From Nocardioides soli (GTDB taxonomy: Bacteria; Actinomycetota; Actinomycetes; Propionibacteriales; Nocardioidaceae): a DNA stretch of 64,000 bases. The stretch covers positions 124,001 through 188,000 of the forward strand of contig NZ_JACHWR010000001.1 in the NCBI RefSeq assembly GCF_014191495.1, read 5' to 3'. Of the stretch, positions 42,522 to 50,588 are shown piece after piece. Position 1 is the first letter of the stretch; each line of letters starts with the position of its first letter. The notes below the pieces were generated by a model. The model saw only the letters and a program-made list of their open reading frames with translations. It was not told the DNA's origin and made no database searches. The position numbers were made by a program, and so were the translations under genes.

Positions 42522-43571
42522 ATGGTCGTCGTGATGTCCCCCGATGCCACCGACGAGGACATCGCCCGCGTCGTCGCCCGCGTCGAGAGTGTCGGCGGGG
42601 AGGCCAACGTCAGCAAGGGCGTCGTCCGCACGATCATCGGGTTGGTCGGAGACATCGACTCCTTCCACCACCTGAACCTGCGCACGCTGCCGGGTGTCGC
42701 CGACGTGCACCGCATCTCCGACCCGTACAAGCTCGTCAGCCGCCAGCACCACCACGACCGGTCGACGGTCTGGGTCGGGCGGCCCGGCCGGCAGGTGCCG
42801 ATCGGCCCCGAGACGGTCACGTTCATCGCCGGCCCGTGCGCCGTCGAGTCGCCCCAGCAGACGCTGGAGGCCGCCCAGATGGCGCGGTCCGCCGGCGCGA
42901 CGATCCTGCGCGGCGGCGCCTACAAGCCGCGCACCTCGCCGTACGCCTTCCAGGGCCTCGGCGTGAAGGGCCTCGAGATCCTCGCCGACGTGCGGGAGGC
43001 GACCGGGCTGCCGATCGTGACCGAGGTCGTCGACGCGCGCGACGTCGGCGTGGTGGCGGAGTACGCCGACATGCTCCAGATCGGCACCCGCAACATGGCG
43101 AACTTCGGGCTGCTCCAGGCCGCCGGCGAGTCCGGCCGGCCGGTGCTGCTCAAGCGCGGCATGACCGCGACCATCGAGGAGTGGCTGATGGCGGCGGAGT
43201 ACATCGCCCAACGCGGCAACCTCGACATCGTCCTGTGCGAGCGCGGCATCCGCACCTTCGAGCCGGCCACCCGCAACACCCTCGACATCTCCGCGGTGCC
43301 GATCGTGCAGGCCGCCAGCCACCTGCCGGTCATCGTGGACCCGTCGCACGCGGCCGGCCGCAAGGACCTGGTCGTCCCGCTCTCCCGGGCGGCGATCGCG
43401 GTCGGCGCCGACGGCGTGATCGTCGACGTACACCCTCAGCCCGAGGTCGCCCTGTGCGACGGACCGCAGGCGCTGGAGGGCGCCGAGCTGCGCGAGCTGG
43501 CCCAGGCGGTCCGCCGGCTGCCCGCGCTGGTCGGCCGCGTGGCCGCGCAGGCGCCCATGCCCGCGGTCTGA
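42522..43571 (+). CDS. aroF: 3-deoxy-7-phosphoheptulonate synthase, type I beta with regulatory domain
   Basis: A 349-aa enzyme for the first step of the shikimate pathway (PEP + erythrose-4-phosphate to DAHP). The N-terminal ~75 residues are a ferredoxin-like regulatory domain (MVVVMSPDATDEDIARVVAR) of the Thermotoga type, which binds Tyr/Phe. The barrel has GPCAVES, GGAYKPRTSPYAFQG and IVDPSHAAGR. The ATG at 42522 is the first good start. The candidate Tyr-Phe-Phe leader ORF lies 95 bp upstream, so both allosteric and transcriptional control by aromatic amino acids are plausible. Confidence 0.95.
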   Translation: MVVVMSPDATDEDIARVVARVESVGGEANVSKGVVRTIIGLVGDIDSFHHLNLRTLPGVADVHRISDPYKLVSRQHHHDRSTVWVGRPGRQVPIGPETVTFIAGPCAVESPQQTLEAAQMARSAGATILRGGAYKPRTSPYAFQGLGVKGLEILADVREATGLPIVTEVVDARDVGVVAEYADMLQIGTRNMANFGLLQAAGESGRPVLLKRGMTATIEEWLMAAEYIAQRGNLDIVLCERGIRTFEPATRNTLDISAVPIVQAASHLPVIVDPSHAAGRKDLVVPLSRAAIAVGADGVIVDVHPQPEVALCDGPQALEGAELRELAQAVRRLPALVGRVAAQAPMPAV

Positions 43572-43628
43572 CTCCTGTCCGACCCGTCGTCTAACCTGGC
43601 GCCCGGGCCACGAGCCCGGAGGAGAGCG

Positions 43629-44522
43629 ATGGATCACTGCGCCAAGTGCGGCTACGAGCTCGGCGTCGGGCGTTACTGCACCAACTGCGGTCACCCCGTC
43701 GACGCCGAGCCGACGTGGCGCACCGACACCGCCGAGCGGCCCCGGGTCGCCCCGGCCACGCCTCCGCCGGACGAGCCGCCACCACCGGCCTGGACCCCAC
43801 CTCCACCGGCCCGGTTCCCGCTGTACGCCGACGAGGCCGACCCCGCCGAGCAGACGATGCACGCCGCGCCGGTGGCTCCTACCGCGAGCCACCGGCGCCG
43901 GCCGTGGGGGCTGTGGGTGGCCGGCGCCGCCGTGCTGCTGCTGGTCGCGATGGTCGGCGTCCTGCTGGTCGTCGGCGGCGACGACCCGTCGTCGACCGTC
44001 GAGGAGCCCGCGTCGGGTGCCACGAGCGACACGGGCGACGGCGGGGGCAGCGGCGTGGGCAATCTCGCGTCGGCGGCGTCCGTGAGCGTGCCGGCCACGG
44101 CCGGGCCCGGGCAGGACGTCGACGGCAAGCCGGTCGCCTACGACGGCGAGAACATGCTCGACGGCGTCCCCGAGACCGCGTGGCGGATGCCCGGCGACGG
44201 CACCGGTGCCGAGATCGTCGTGACGCTGACCGAGGAGTCCCGGCTGAGGTCGGTGGGACTGATCAACGGCTACGCGAAGTCGGCGGCCGACCGGGACTGG
44301 TACCACGGCAACCGGCGCATCGAGCAGGTCGAGTGGGCCTTCGACGACGGCACCACCGTCACCCAGGAGCTCGGCGACAGCACGGGCGTCCAGTCGGTCG
44401 ACGTCGACGTCTCGACGACCACGGTCACGCTCCGGCTGCTCGCCGTGTCGAAGCCGGGAAGCGGGCCGTCCGCGCGCGACTTCACCGCGATCAGCGACCT
44501 GTCACTGGTGGGCACCAGCTAG
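43629..44522 (+). CDS. Zinc-ribbon membrane protein with C-terminal NADase-type glycan-binding-like domain
   Basis: A 297-aa protein. A zinc ribbon has Cys 4, 7, 17 and 20. A Pro-rich linker, one membrane helix (~95-117), a Ser/Gly-rich spacer, and an extracytoplasmic beta domain (DGENMLDGVPETAWRMPGDG, VGLINGYAKSAADRDWYHGN) follow. The latter resembles the discoidin-like domain found in NADase translocation proteins. Function is unknown. CGGAGGAG precedes the ATG. The 3' end overlaps the convergent gene at 44502 by 21 bp. Confidence 0.7.
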   Translation: MDHCAKCGYELGVGRYCTNCGHPVDAEPTWRTDTAERPRVAPATPPPDEPPPPAWTPPPPARFPLYADEADPAEQTMHAAPVAPTASHRRRPWGLWVAGAAVLLLVAMVGVLLVVGGDDPSSTVEEPASGATSDTGDGGGSGVGNLASAASVSVPATAGPGQDVDGKPVAYDGENMLDGVPETAWRMPGDGTGAEIVVTLTEESRLRSVGLINGYAKSAADRDWYHGNRRIEQVEWAFDDGTTVTQELGDSTGVQSVDVDVSTTTVTLRLLAVSKPGSGPSARDFTAISDLSLVGTS

Positions 44523-45149
44523 CCGGCCGCGCCACGGCATCGGCTCGTCGACCAGGATGTCCCGCCGCCGCAGGGCGTGGACCACCACGGCCGCGATCAG
44601 CACCCCGATCGTCCCGAGCGTCAGGTCGCCGAGCGTGTCGGCGTACGCCTCGATGTGCTTGCCCGCGATCCGCAGGAAGGCGATGTACTCCGCGACCTCC
44701 CACGCCACGGCCGCGGTCACCCCGAAGGCGAGCGCGCGCTCGATGGTCTCGCCGAGTCCCGCGGTCCGCGGCAGGGTCAGCAGCACGAACGCTGCGGCCA
44801 GGATGCCGGTGTTCAGCAGGTGCATCAGGTCGTCGAACCAGCGGATCGTGTCGTAGAGGTTCAGCCGGTTGCCCAGCACGTCGCTGAAGCAGGTCAGCGT
44901 CACCAGCAGGTCCGCCAGCCATGGGTACGACGCGCGGCCGCGCCACCACGCCGTCCAGGCCAGGGGCAGGGCGAAGGCCAGCAGCGGGTAGCCGATCGCT
45001 CGCGCCATCGCGCCCTTGCCGCGCAGATGCCCGAGGTCGGGATAGGTGATGGCCACCCAGAGCAGCAGGAGGAGCCCGGCCTTGGCGGCGACGTCGAGGG
45101 TCCGGACGATGCCGGGTGTCTCGTCTCGGGACGCCACAGCATCGGTCAC
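44502..45149 (-). CDS. Polytopic membrane protein, DUF2238/YjdF-like
   Basis: A 215-aa protein with six hydrophobic segments. DDLMHLLNTGILAAAFVL, GVTAAVAWEVAEYIA, and YADTLGDLTLGTIGVLIAA resemble the charged-residue pattern of DUF2238 (YjdF) membrane proteins. No function is known. It converges on and overlaps the zinc-ribbon gene at its 3' end, and starts 163 bp away from the divergent histidine kinase. Confidence 0.65.
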   Translation of the reverse strand: MTDAVASRDETPGIVRTLDVAAKAGLLLLLWVAITYPDLGHLRGKGAMARAIGYPLLAFALPLAWTAWWRGRASYPWLADLLVTLTCFSDVLGNRLNLYDTIRWFDDLMHLLNTGILAAAFVLLTLPRTAGLGETIERALAFGVTAAVAWEVAEYIAFLRIAGKHIEAYADTLGDLTLGTIGVLIAAVVVHALRRRDILVDEPMPWRGRLAGAHQ

Positions 45150-45184
45150 CCGATGACTCTACGTCACCATGAACGCCGCCGAGC

Positions 45185-45203
45185 GGGCACGATCATCGTG
45201 CCC
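45185..45203. promoter_or_regulatory. Perfect 19-bp palindrome in the divergent promoter region
   Basis: GGGCACGATCATCGTGCCC is a perfect inverted repeat centred between the start of the membrane protein (45149, minus) and the histidine kinase (45312, plus). It has the form of a regulator operator. Confidence 0.55.
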
Positions 45204-45261
45204 CGCACTCCCGCGGTCGTGCCCTACCGTGATCCATACGGCCTCGCGCACGGGTATCGCG

Positions 45262-45303
45262 CAAGGTCTCGGGCAAGGTCTCGGGGAAGGTCTCGGGCAA
45301 GGG
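45262..45303 (+). repeat. 12-bp tandem repeats directly upstream of the kinase ribosome-binding site
   Basis: CAAGGTCTCGGG occurs at 45262, 45274, 45286 (first base G) and in part at 45298, ending at the GGGAGGG that serves as ribosome-binding site for the ATG at 45312. Confidence 0.85.
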
Positions 45304-45311
45304 AGGGCCGG

Positions 45312-46784
45312 ATGGAGGTGGCGTCGGACGGCGGGGAGCTGTGGCGCCTGACCCTGCAGTACTCGCCGGTCGGGATGACGCTGGTCGGCCTCGACGGGCG
45401 CCTGCTGATGGTCAACCACGCGCTGTGCGAGATGCTGGGCTACGACGCCGAGGAGCTGTCCCAGCGGGGCTTCCAGGAGATCACCCACCCCGAGGACCTC
45501 GACACCGACCTGGAGCACTTCGAGTTGGCACTGAACGGCGTGATCGACTCGTACCGACTGCGCAAGCGCTACCTGCACTCCGACGGGCACCCGGTGTGGG
45601 GCGATCTCTCCGTCGCGCTGGTGCGCGACGCCGGCGGCGAACCGCTGCACTTCGTCTCGCAGATCCTCGACGTGAGCGAGCAGCACGAGTACGAGCAGCG
45701 GCTGCGCGAGACCAACGAGGAGCTCCAGCACGAGCGCCAGGCGCTCTCGGCGATCTTCGACACCGTGAACGTCGGGCTGCTGCTCATCGACCAGGACGGC
45801 CGCTACGAGCGGATGAACCGGCGGCACCAGGAGACCATGCAGCTGCCCTTCCCCGAGGGGCACGCGGGCGAGGCCGGCCAGCTCGGGCACGTGTACCTCC
45901 CCGACGGGCGGCTGATGACCAGCGAGGACATGCCGTCGTACCGCGCGGCCCGTGGCGAGGAGTTCGACGACTACACCTACTGGGTCGGCGACGACCCGGG
46001 CGACCGCGCGGCGTTCTCCGCCTCCGCCCGGCAGGTGCGCGGGCCGGCGGGCGAGCACCTCGGCGCCGCCCTCGCCTACCAGGAGATCACCGACCTGATG
46101 CGGGCGATGCGCGTGAAGGACCAGTTCGTGTCGTCGGTGTCGCACGAGCTGCGCACCCCGCTGACGACCGTGCTCGGCTACCTCGAGCTGCTCTCCGACC
46201 GGACCGACCTGCCCGTGGACGCGGCCGGCCAGATCGAGATCGCGCAACGCAACACCCAGCGGCTGCTGGCCCTGGTCTCCGACGTGCTCGACGTGGCCCG
46301 CGCCGGCGCCGGCCACCTGGTGCTGACCCGGACGGCGACCGATCTGACCGCGCTCGTGCGCGAGGCGGTCGAGACCTCGGCTCCGATGGCCCGGCGGAGC
46401 GGGGTGAGCCTGCGCGCCGACGCCCCCGACCGGCTGGTCGCCGTCGTCGACGGCAGCCGGATGCGCCAGGTCGTCGACAACCTCGTCTCGAACGCCGTGA
46501 AGTACAGCGAGCGCGGCGACGCCGTGACGGTCTCGCTGCGCCGGGTCGACGGGGCGATCGAGCTCGACGTGGCCGACACCGGCATCGGCATCCCGCCCGA
46601 CGAGGTCGACCTCGTCTGCGACCCGTTCTTCCGCGGCGGGAAGGTCGTCGAGCGACAGATCTCCGGCACCGGACTCGGCCTCAACATCGTCAAGTCGATC
46701 GTCGCCGCCCATGGCGGCACGATCTCCCTCGAGAGCGAGCTCGGCCGGGGCAGCACGTTCCGCGTCGTGGTGCCGGCCGGGTGA
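45312..46784 (+). CDS. PAS-domain sensor histidine kinase
   Basis: A 490-aa cytoplasmic-looking kinase without membrane segments. PAS domain 1 spans ~12-128 (SPVGMTLVGLDGRLLMVNHA...), PAS 2 ~140-260. HisKA has His278 in SHELRTPL. The ATPase domain has NLVSNAVKYS, DTGIGIPPDE and GTGLGLNIVKS. GGGAGGG precedes the ATG. No response regulator is adjacent, so its partner is elsewhere. It may sense a small cytoplasmic signal, which is inference. Confidence 0.9.
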   Translation: MEVASDGGELWRLTLQYSPVGMTLVGLDGRLLMVNHALCEMLGYDAEELSQRGFQEITHPEDLDTDLEHFELALNGVIDSYRLRKRYLHSDGHPVWGDLSVALVRDAGGEPLHFVSQILDVSEQHEYEQRLRETNEELQHERQALSAIFDTVNVGLLLIDQDGRYERMNRRHQETMQLPFPEGHAGEAGQLGHVYLPDGRLMTSEDMPSYRAARGEEFDDYTYWVGDDPGDRAAFSASARQVRGPAGEHLGAALAYQEITDLMRAMRVKDQFVSSVSHELRTPLTTVLGYLELLSDRTDLPVDAAGQIEIAQRNTQRLLALVSDVLDVARAGAGHLVLTRTATDLTALVREAVETSAPMARRSGVSLRADAPDRLVAVVDGSRMRQVVDNLVSNAVKYSERGDAVTVSLRRVDGAIELDVADTGIGIPPDEVDLVCDPFFRGGKVVERQISGTGLGLNIVKSIVAAHGGTISLESELGRGSTFRVVVPAG

Positions 46785-46817
46785 GGCTGGTTGCGGGTGG
46801 CTCGGGGCGCGGCGGGC

Positions 46818-47023
46818 GGGCGGGCGGGCGTTTCATCAAGGGATGAGGGCCGAGCCGCGCATCCCTGGCTGAACTCACCTGGGGAGGCGCCACTCCACCG
46901 TCATCCCTTGATGCCCCCGCGGGCGGGCGGGCGTTTCACCAAGGGATGAGGGCCGAGCCGCGCATCCCTGGCTGAACTCACCTGGGGAGGCGCCACTCCA
47001 CCGTCATCCCTTGATGAAGCATC
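46818..47023. repeat. Tandem duplication of a 103-bp hairpin-bearing unit
   Basis: Units 46818-46920 and 46921-47023 are nearly identical. Each starts with a GGGCGGGCGGGCG run and contains CATCAAGGGATGA (CACCAAGGGATGA in unit 2) paired with TCATCCCTTGATG 54 bp later, plus an internal AGGGATG...CATCCCT option. It fills the gap between the convergent kinase and threonine aldolase genes. Confidence 0.9.
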
Positions 47024-47050
47024 CCCTCCCGGGGCGACGAGGCGCCGCGC

Positions 47051-48043
47051 CTAAAGCCGGGCGAGAACGGCGGCGGCCTTCTCGGCGTCGTCGCGGCTGA
47101 CGTCGAGATGGGTCACCAGGCGGACGGCGGTGGGGCCGACCGCGGAGACCAGCACACCCTGTTCCGCAGCGGCTGCCACGAACGCCGCGGCGTCGGAGCG
47201 CTGCGCGACCACGATGTTGGTGTCGACGGTCGCCGGGTCGACGCCGCAGGCCTCGGCGAGCACCCGGGCGTGGGCGTGGTCGTCGGCGAGCCGCTCGACG
47301 TGGTGGTCGAGCGCGTGCAGTCCGGCGGCGGCCAGGATGCCCGCCTGGCGCATCCCGCCGCCCATCCGCTTGCGCCATACCCGCGCCTCGGCGATCGCGT
47401 CGCGGCTGCCGACCATGAGCGAGCCGACCGGCGCGCCGAGTCCCTTGGACAGGCAGACCGCCAGCACGTCGGCGACCGCGCCGTACTCGACGAGCGGCGT
47501 GCCGGTCGCGACGTGCGCGTTCCAGATGCGCGCGCCGTCCATGTGGACGCCGACCCCCACACCGGTGGCGTACTCGCGCAGGTCGCGGAGATCCTGGAGC
47601 GGCAGCACCGCTCCCCCGGCGAAGTTGTGCGTGTTCTCGACCGAGATCGCGGTGGTCGCCACGAAGAACGGGCCCATGTCGGGCGCGAAGATCGACCGGA
47701 TCGTCGGCAGGTCGACCTGGCCCCGCGGGTGGATCCAGGTCCGCATCGTCAGGCCGGTGTAGGCGCCGTGTGCACCCAGCTCGGCACGAGCGATGTGGGC
47801 GCTCGCCTCGCAGAGCACCTCCTGACCGGCGGCGACGAGGGAGCGTACGGCGAGCACGTTGGCCATCGAGCCGGTCGGGGTGAACAGCGCCGCCTCGTGA
47901 CCGAACAGTCCCGCGACCCGCTCCTCCAACCGGATCACCGTCGGGTCCTCGCCGTACACGTCGTCACCCACCTCCGCCCGGGCCATCGCGGCGCGCATCT
48001 CGTCGGTGGGCTTGGTGAGGGTGTCGGAGCGCAGGTCGATCAC
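47051..48043 (-). CDS. ltaE: Low-specificity L-threonine aldolase
   Basis: A 330-aa PLP enzyme that splits threonine/allo-threonine to glycine and acetaldehyde. [20 protein letters not shown] opens the protein. [30 protein letters not shown] and [10 protein letters not shown] are typical. The PLP lysine is in [16 protein letters not shown]. The GTG at 48043 is preceded by CAGGA and avoids an upstream stretch that is the palindrome at 48104. Convergent with the histidine kinase. Confidence 0.9.
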   Translation of the reverse strand: MIDLRSDTLTKPTDEMRAAMARAEVGDDVYGEDPTVIRLEERVAGLFGHEAALFTPTGSMANVLAVRSLVAAGQEVLCEASAHIARAELGAHGAYTGLTMRTWIHPRGQVDLPTIRSIFAPDMGPFFVATTAISVENTHNFAGGAVLPLQDLRDLREYATGVGVGVHMDGARIWNAHVATGTPLVEYGAVADVLAVCLSKGLGAPVGSLMVGSRDAIAEARVWRKRMGGGMRQAGILAAAGLHALDHHVERLADDHAHARVLAEACGVDPATVDTNIVVAQRSDAAAFVAAAAEQGVLVSAVGPTAVRLVTHLDVSRDDAEKAAAVLARL

Positions 48044-48103
48044 GCAGCAATCCTGCCAGCCGGCCGATCGGCGCCGGTCGACACCATGCCGCTGGGGCCG
48101 ATG

Positions 48104-48185
48104 TCGCATGTAACGCCGGGTTATCGGCTGTTCCCACCAGGTTGCAGCATGGTGGGAACAGCGAGTAACCCGGCGTTACATGCGA
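48104..48185. repeat. 82-bp hairpin, 36-nt arms
   Basis: Arms 48104-48139 (TCGCATGTAACGCCGGGTTA...) and 48150-48185 match with three mismatches clustered mid-arm, with a 10-nt loop. It lies upstream of the aldolase and downstream of the first XRE gene on the same strand. Similar in form to the hairpins at 29435 and 34298, but with a different sequence. Confidence 0.9.
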
Positions 48186-48219
48186 TCACGCGCAGCGAAC
48201 GACCGGCCCGGCGACGCCG

Positions 48220-48546
48220 TCACCCCTGCCGCGCGCCCTGCTCGGGACCGGCGGCCTCGGGGATCGGCCGGGCAGCATCGACGAGGTAGGCGGCCTCGAT
48301 GTGCAGCGCCTGGGCGAGGACGATGATCGTGTCGAGCCGGGGGTTGCCCGGCCCGTGGCGACCGGTGACCGGGTCGCGGGCGTTGTTGCGGCAGTGCTCG
48401 ATGTTCTGGATCTGGTTGCGGCTGAGGCCGGTGCGGCCGGCGAGCTCGTCCTGGCTGAGTCCCAGGGCCTCGCGGGCCGCCCGCACCTTGAGTCCGAGCA
48501 ACCTCGCGACCTCGCCGGAGTCGTGGGCGATGCTCCTGGCCGACAT
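48220..48546 (-). CDS. Small XRE-type helix-turn-helix regulator, paralogue 1
   Basis: A 108-aa protein with a helix-turn-helix (LKVRAAREALGLSQDELAGR and TGLSRNQIQNIEHCRNN, ~17-55) and a second conserved half (GNPRLDTIIVLAQALHIEAAYLVD). It is paralogous to the next gene. An upstream in-frame ATG at 48585 is rejected because the family resemblance begins here. No toxin lies beside it, so an antitoxin role is unsupported. Confidence 0.8.
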   Translation of the reverse strand: MSARSIAHDSGEVARLLGLKVRAAREALGLSQDELAGRTGLSRNQIQNIEHCRNNARDPVTGRHGPGNPRLDTIIVLAQALHIEAAYLVDAARPIPEAAGPEQGARQG

Positions 48547-48615
48547 GCACCCACCCTGCCGGTGACCCCACCGTCGGGCCGCCATACCTGTTTGGCCAAT
48601 CGAGCGGTGCGCGCC

Positions 48616-48957
48616 TCAGGCCGGAGCGTCCGGAGACTCGGGCTCGGGCTCCGGCTCCGGCTCCGGCTCGGGGGCAGCCTGGGTCGGGTCCACGAGGTAG
48701 GTGACGTCGATATCGAGGACCTCGGCGAGGATGAAGATCGTGTCGAGCCGAGGGTTGCCGGGCCCGGGACGCCCAGTCACCGGATCACGCGTGTTGTTGC
48801 GGCAGTGCTCGATGTTCTGGATCTGGTTGCGGCTGATGCCGGTACGGCCGGCCAGCTCGTCCTGGCTGAATCCGCGGGCCTCCCGAGCGGCCCTCACCTT
48901 GCGACCCAGTAGCCTGGCGGCATCCTCGTAGTTGCGCGCAACTCTCCTCTCCGACAC
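48616..48957 (-). CDS. Small XRE-type helix-turn-helix regulator, paralogue 2, with Pro-Glu tail
   Basis: A 113-aa paralogue of the gene at 48220: KVRAAREARGFSQDELAGR, TGISRNQIQNIEHCRNN and GNPRLDTIFILAEVLDIDVT align throughout. The C-terminus is a Pro-Glu run (PEPEPEPEPEPE) absent in paralogue 1. GTG start at 48957 with CAGGGTGAGCGC upstream, matching the spacing of CAGGGTGGGTGC before paralogue 1. The two are 69 bp apart. Confidence 0.8.
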   Translation of the reverse strand: MSERRVARNYEDAARLLGRKVRAAREARGFSQDELAGRTGISRNQIQNIEHCRNNTRDPVTGRPGPGNPRLDTIFILAEVLDIDVTYLVDPTQAAPEPEPEPEPEPESPDAPA

Positions 48958-49050
48958 GCGCTCACCCTGTCGGTCATCAGCCTCGGAGACCGCCAAATAT
49001 GTTGGGTATCCAGGGTGAGATTGGTCGCTCTTCTCCGGTCGGGTCGCCGT

Positions 49051-49397
49051 GGTGGTTTCGAGGCTCAGGCGCTAGCGCGCCTTCGCACCTCAACCACCGC
49101 CTGCCACGGTGGTTGAGGTACGACGAGCGCCAGCGAGGAGCCTCGAAATCACCGACCGTCCCCACAGGGGTTTCGAGGCTCAGGCGCTAGCGCGCCCTCG
49201 CACCTCAACCACCGCCTGCCACGGTGGTTGAGGTGCGACGAGCGCCAGCGAGGAGCTCGAAACCACCCCAAGCGCTCACCGGGTTTCGAGGCTCGGGCCT
49301 GGCGGCCCTCACACCTCAACCACCGTCAAGCCTGGCGGCCCTCACTCCTCAACCCCCGACACCGCCTCAACCACCACCCCACACGGTGGTTGAGGCG
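49051..49397. repeat. Cluster of REP-like palindromes (two full, two partial)
   Basis: Full copies lie at 49051-49153 and 49169-49267, a left half at 49282-49324, and a degenerate short hairpin at 49363-49397 (CGCCTCAACCACC / GGTGGTTGAGGCG). They occupy the 453-bp gap between paralogue 2 and the last mce-operon gene. Nothing else is seen there apart from the paralogue 2 promoter region near 48,960-49,020. Confidence 0.9.
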
Positions 49398-49410
49398 CGA
49401 CGGGCTGCGA

Positions 49411-49944
49411 TCAGAGCGGCTTCAGGCCGGTGATCACCCAGGTGTCGCCGGAGCGCTCGGCCGTGACGGCCAGCTGCGCCGCGGAGACCGAGGCCTCCTG
49501 GTCCTTCTTCCGGAGGCTCTTCTGGTCGACGAAGGCCAGCAGGGTGGCCTTGTCGTCGGTGAGCTCCTCGACCCCGGCGACCTGCACCTGCGCGGTCAGG
49601 GTGAGCTTCTGGCCCGGGGCCCGCTCCTGGAGGCTGGCGAACAGCGTGTCGTACTCCTCGCGGGCCTGGCCCTCGAGCACCTGGTCGGCGAAGGCCCGGG
49701 TCGCGTCGGGCTGGGAGTAGTCGTAGCTGAGCACCTGGGTCAGGCCGCGCGACACGTCGGCGACCATGCCCTCCTGGATCGACTTGTCCAGCATGGCCCG
49801 GTTCTCCAGGGCCGGATCGGTCTTCAGGGTCTGGGTCTGCCAGACCAGCACGGCCGCGACCACCAGCAGCGCGACCGCCAGTCCGACCACCAGCCCGCGG
49901 AGCGTCGCCACGCCGCGCAGCAGCCGGGCCGCCCGGGCCTTCAC
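49411..49944 (-). CDS. Mce-associated membrane protein (second)
   Basis: A 177-aa protein with one N-terminal membrane helix (~17-38) and an extracytoplasmic nuclear-transport-factor-like fold (SYDYSQPDATRAFADQVLEG, GDTWVITGLKPL). Small proteins of this type follow MceF in actinobacterial mce operons and stabilise the complex. Its GTG overlaps the preceding gene's stop (GTGA). It ends the operon, with REP repeats after it. Confidence 0.82.
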   Translation of the reverse strand: MKARAARLLRGVATLRGLVVGLAVALLVVAAVLVWQTQTLKTDPALENRAMLDKSIQEGMVADVSRGLTQVLSYDYSQPDATRAFADQVLEGQAREEYDTLFASLQERAPGQKLTLTAQVQVAGVEELTDDKATLLAFVDQKSLRKKDQEASVSAAQLAVTAERSGDTWVITGLKPL

Positions 49945-50588
49945 AGTCCCACCGCCACTTGCTGCAGGTTCTCGATCTTCCACTCTCCGTCGACCCGCAC
50001 CAGATCGGCGGAGAACCGGTTGCGCTTCACGGCCGGCTCCTCGCTCCCTTCGTCGTCACGCACGGTGACCTCGACCGCGACGATCAGCGTCGCGGACCGG
50101 TCGGTGAGATCGGTGAGCGCGGCCTGGACGACGCGACCGGTGGCGATCTTGCCCTGGTCGGCGAGCATCTGCTGCTCGTCGTCGCCGACCGCGAGCAGCT
50201 GGTCGTGCATCACGCCGGTGGACACGGCCTGCCAGGCCTTGATCCCTCCCTCGACGTCGCGGTGGTCCATCGAGGTCATCGTCTCCACCGCGGCGGTGCC
50301 CTCGATCACCGCGCTGTCGCGCAGCGCGGCGCGATCCCGGTCCGGGTCGCCGTCGGCGTCGCGCCAGGCCAGGAACGCTACGACGACCGCCACCACCGAG
50401 ATCGCCAGGAGCAGCCACGCGAGCCCGCCCACGCGGGGCCGCCGGGACGCCGGCGGCGCCCCGTCGTCCTCGCCGGGCAGACCCGACTCGTGCGACTGAT
50501 CCGGCGAGTCCGCGTCGTTCGAGCCCGCCGGCTCGTCCGGCAGATTCGACTCGTTCGGCTCGTTCGGCTCCTCGGGCACATCGCTCAC
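49941..50588 (-). CDS. Mce-associated membrane protein (first)
   Basis: A 215-aa protein. The acidic disordered N-terminus (~1-50, rich in Asn, Glu, Pro and Ser) is cytoplasmic. One membrane helix lies at ~54-76, and the rest has the Mce-associated-protein pattern (RNRFSADLVRVDGEWKIENL at the end). The ATG overlaps the MceF stop by 4 bp. Homologues of this class, such as Rv0177-like proteins, are accessory to Mce complexes. Confidence 0.85.
   Translation of the reverse strand: MSDVPEEPNEPNESNLPDEPAGSNDADSPDQSHESGLPGEDDGAPPASRRPRVGGLAWLLLAISVVAVVVAFLAWRDADGDPDRDRAALRDSAVIEGTAAVETMTSMDHRDVEGGIKAWQAVSTGVMHDQLLAVGDDEQQMLADQGKIATGRVVQAALTDLTDRSATLIVAVEVTVRDDEGSEEPAVKRNRFSADLVRVDGEWKIENLQQVAVGL

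Noticed and set aside
49051..49397. CRISPR array or insertion sequence remnant
   Set aside because: Units are palindromic with no unique spacers, no cas genes, and no transposase frame.
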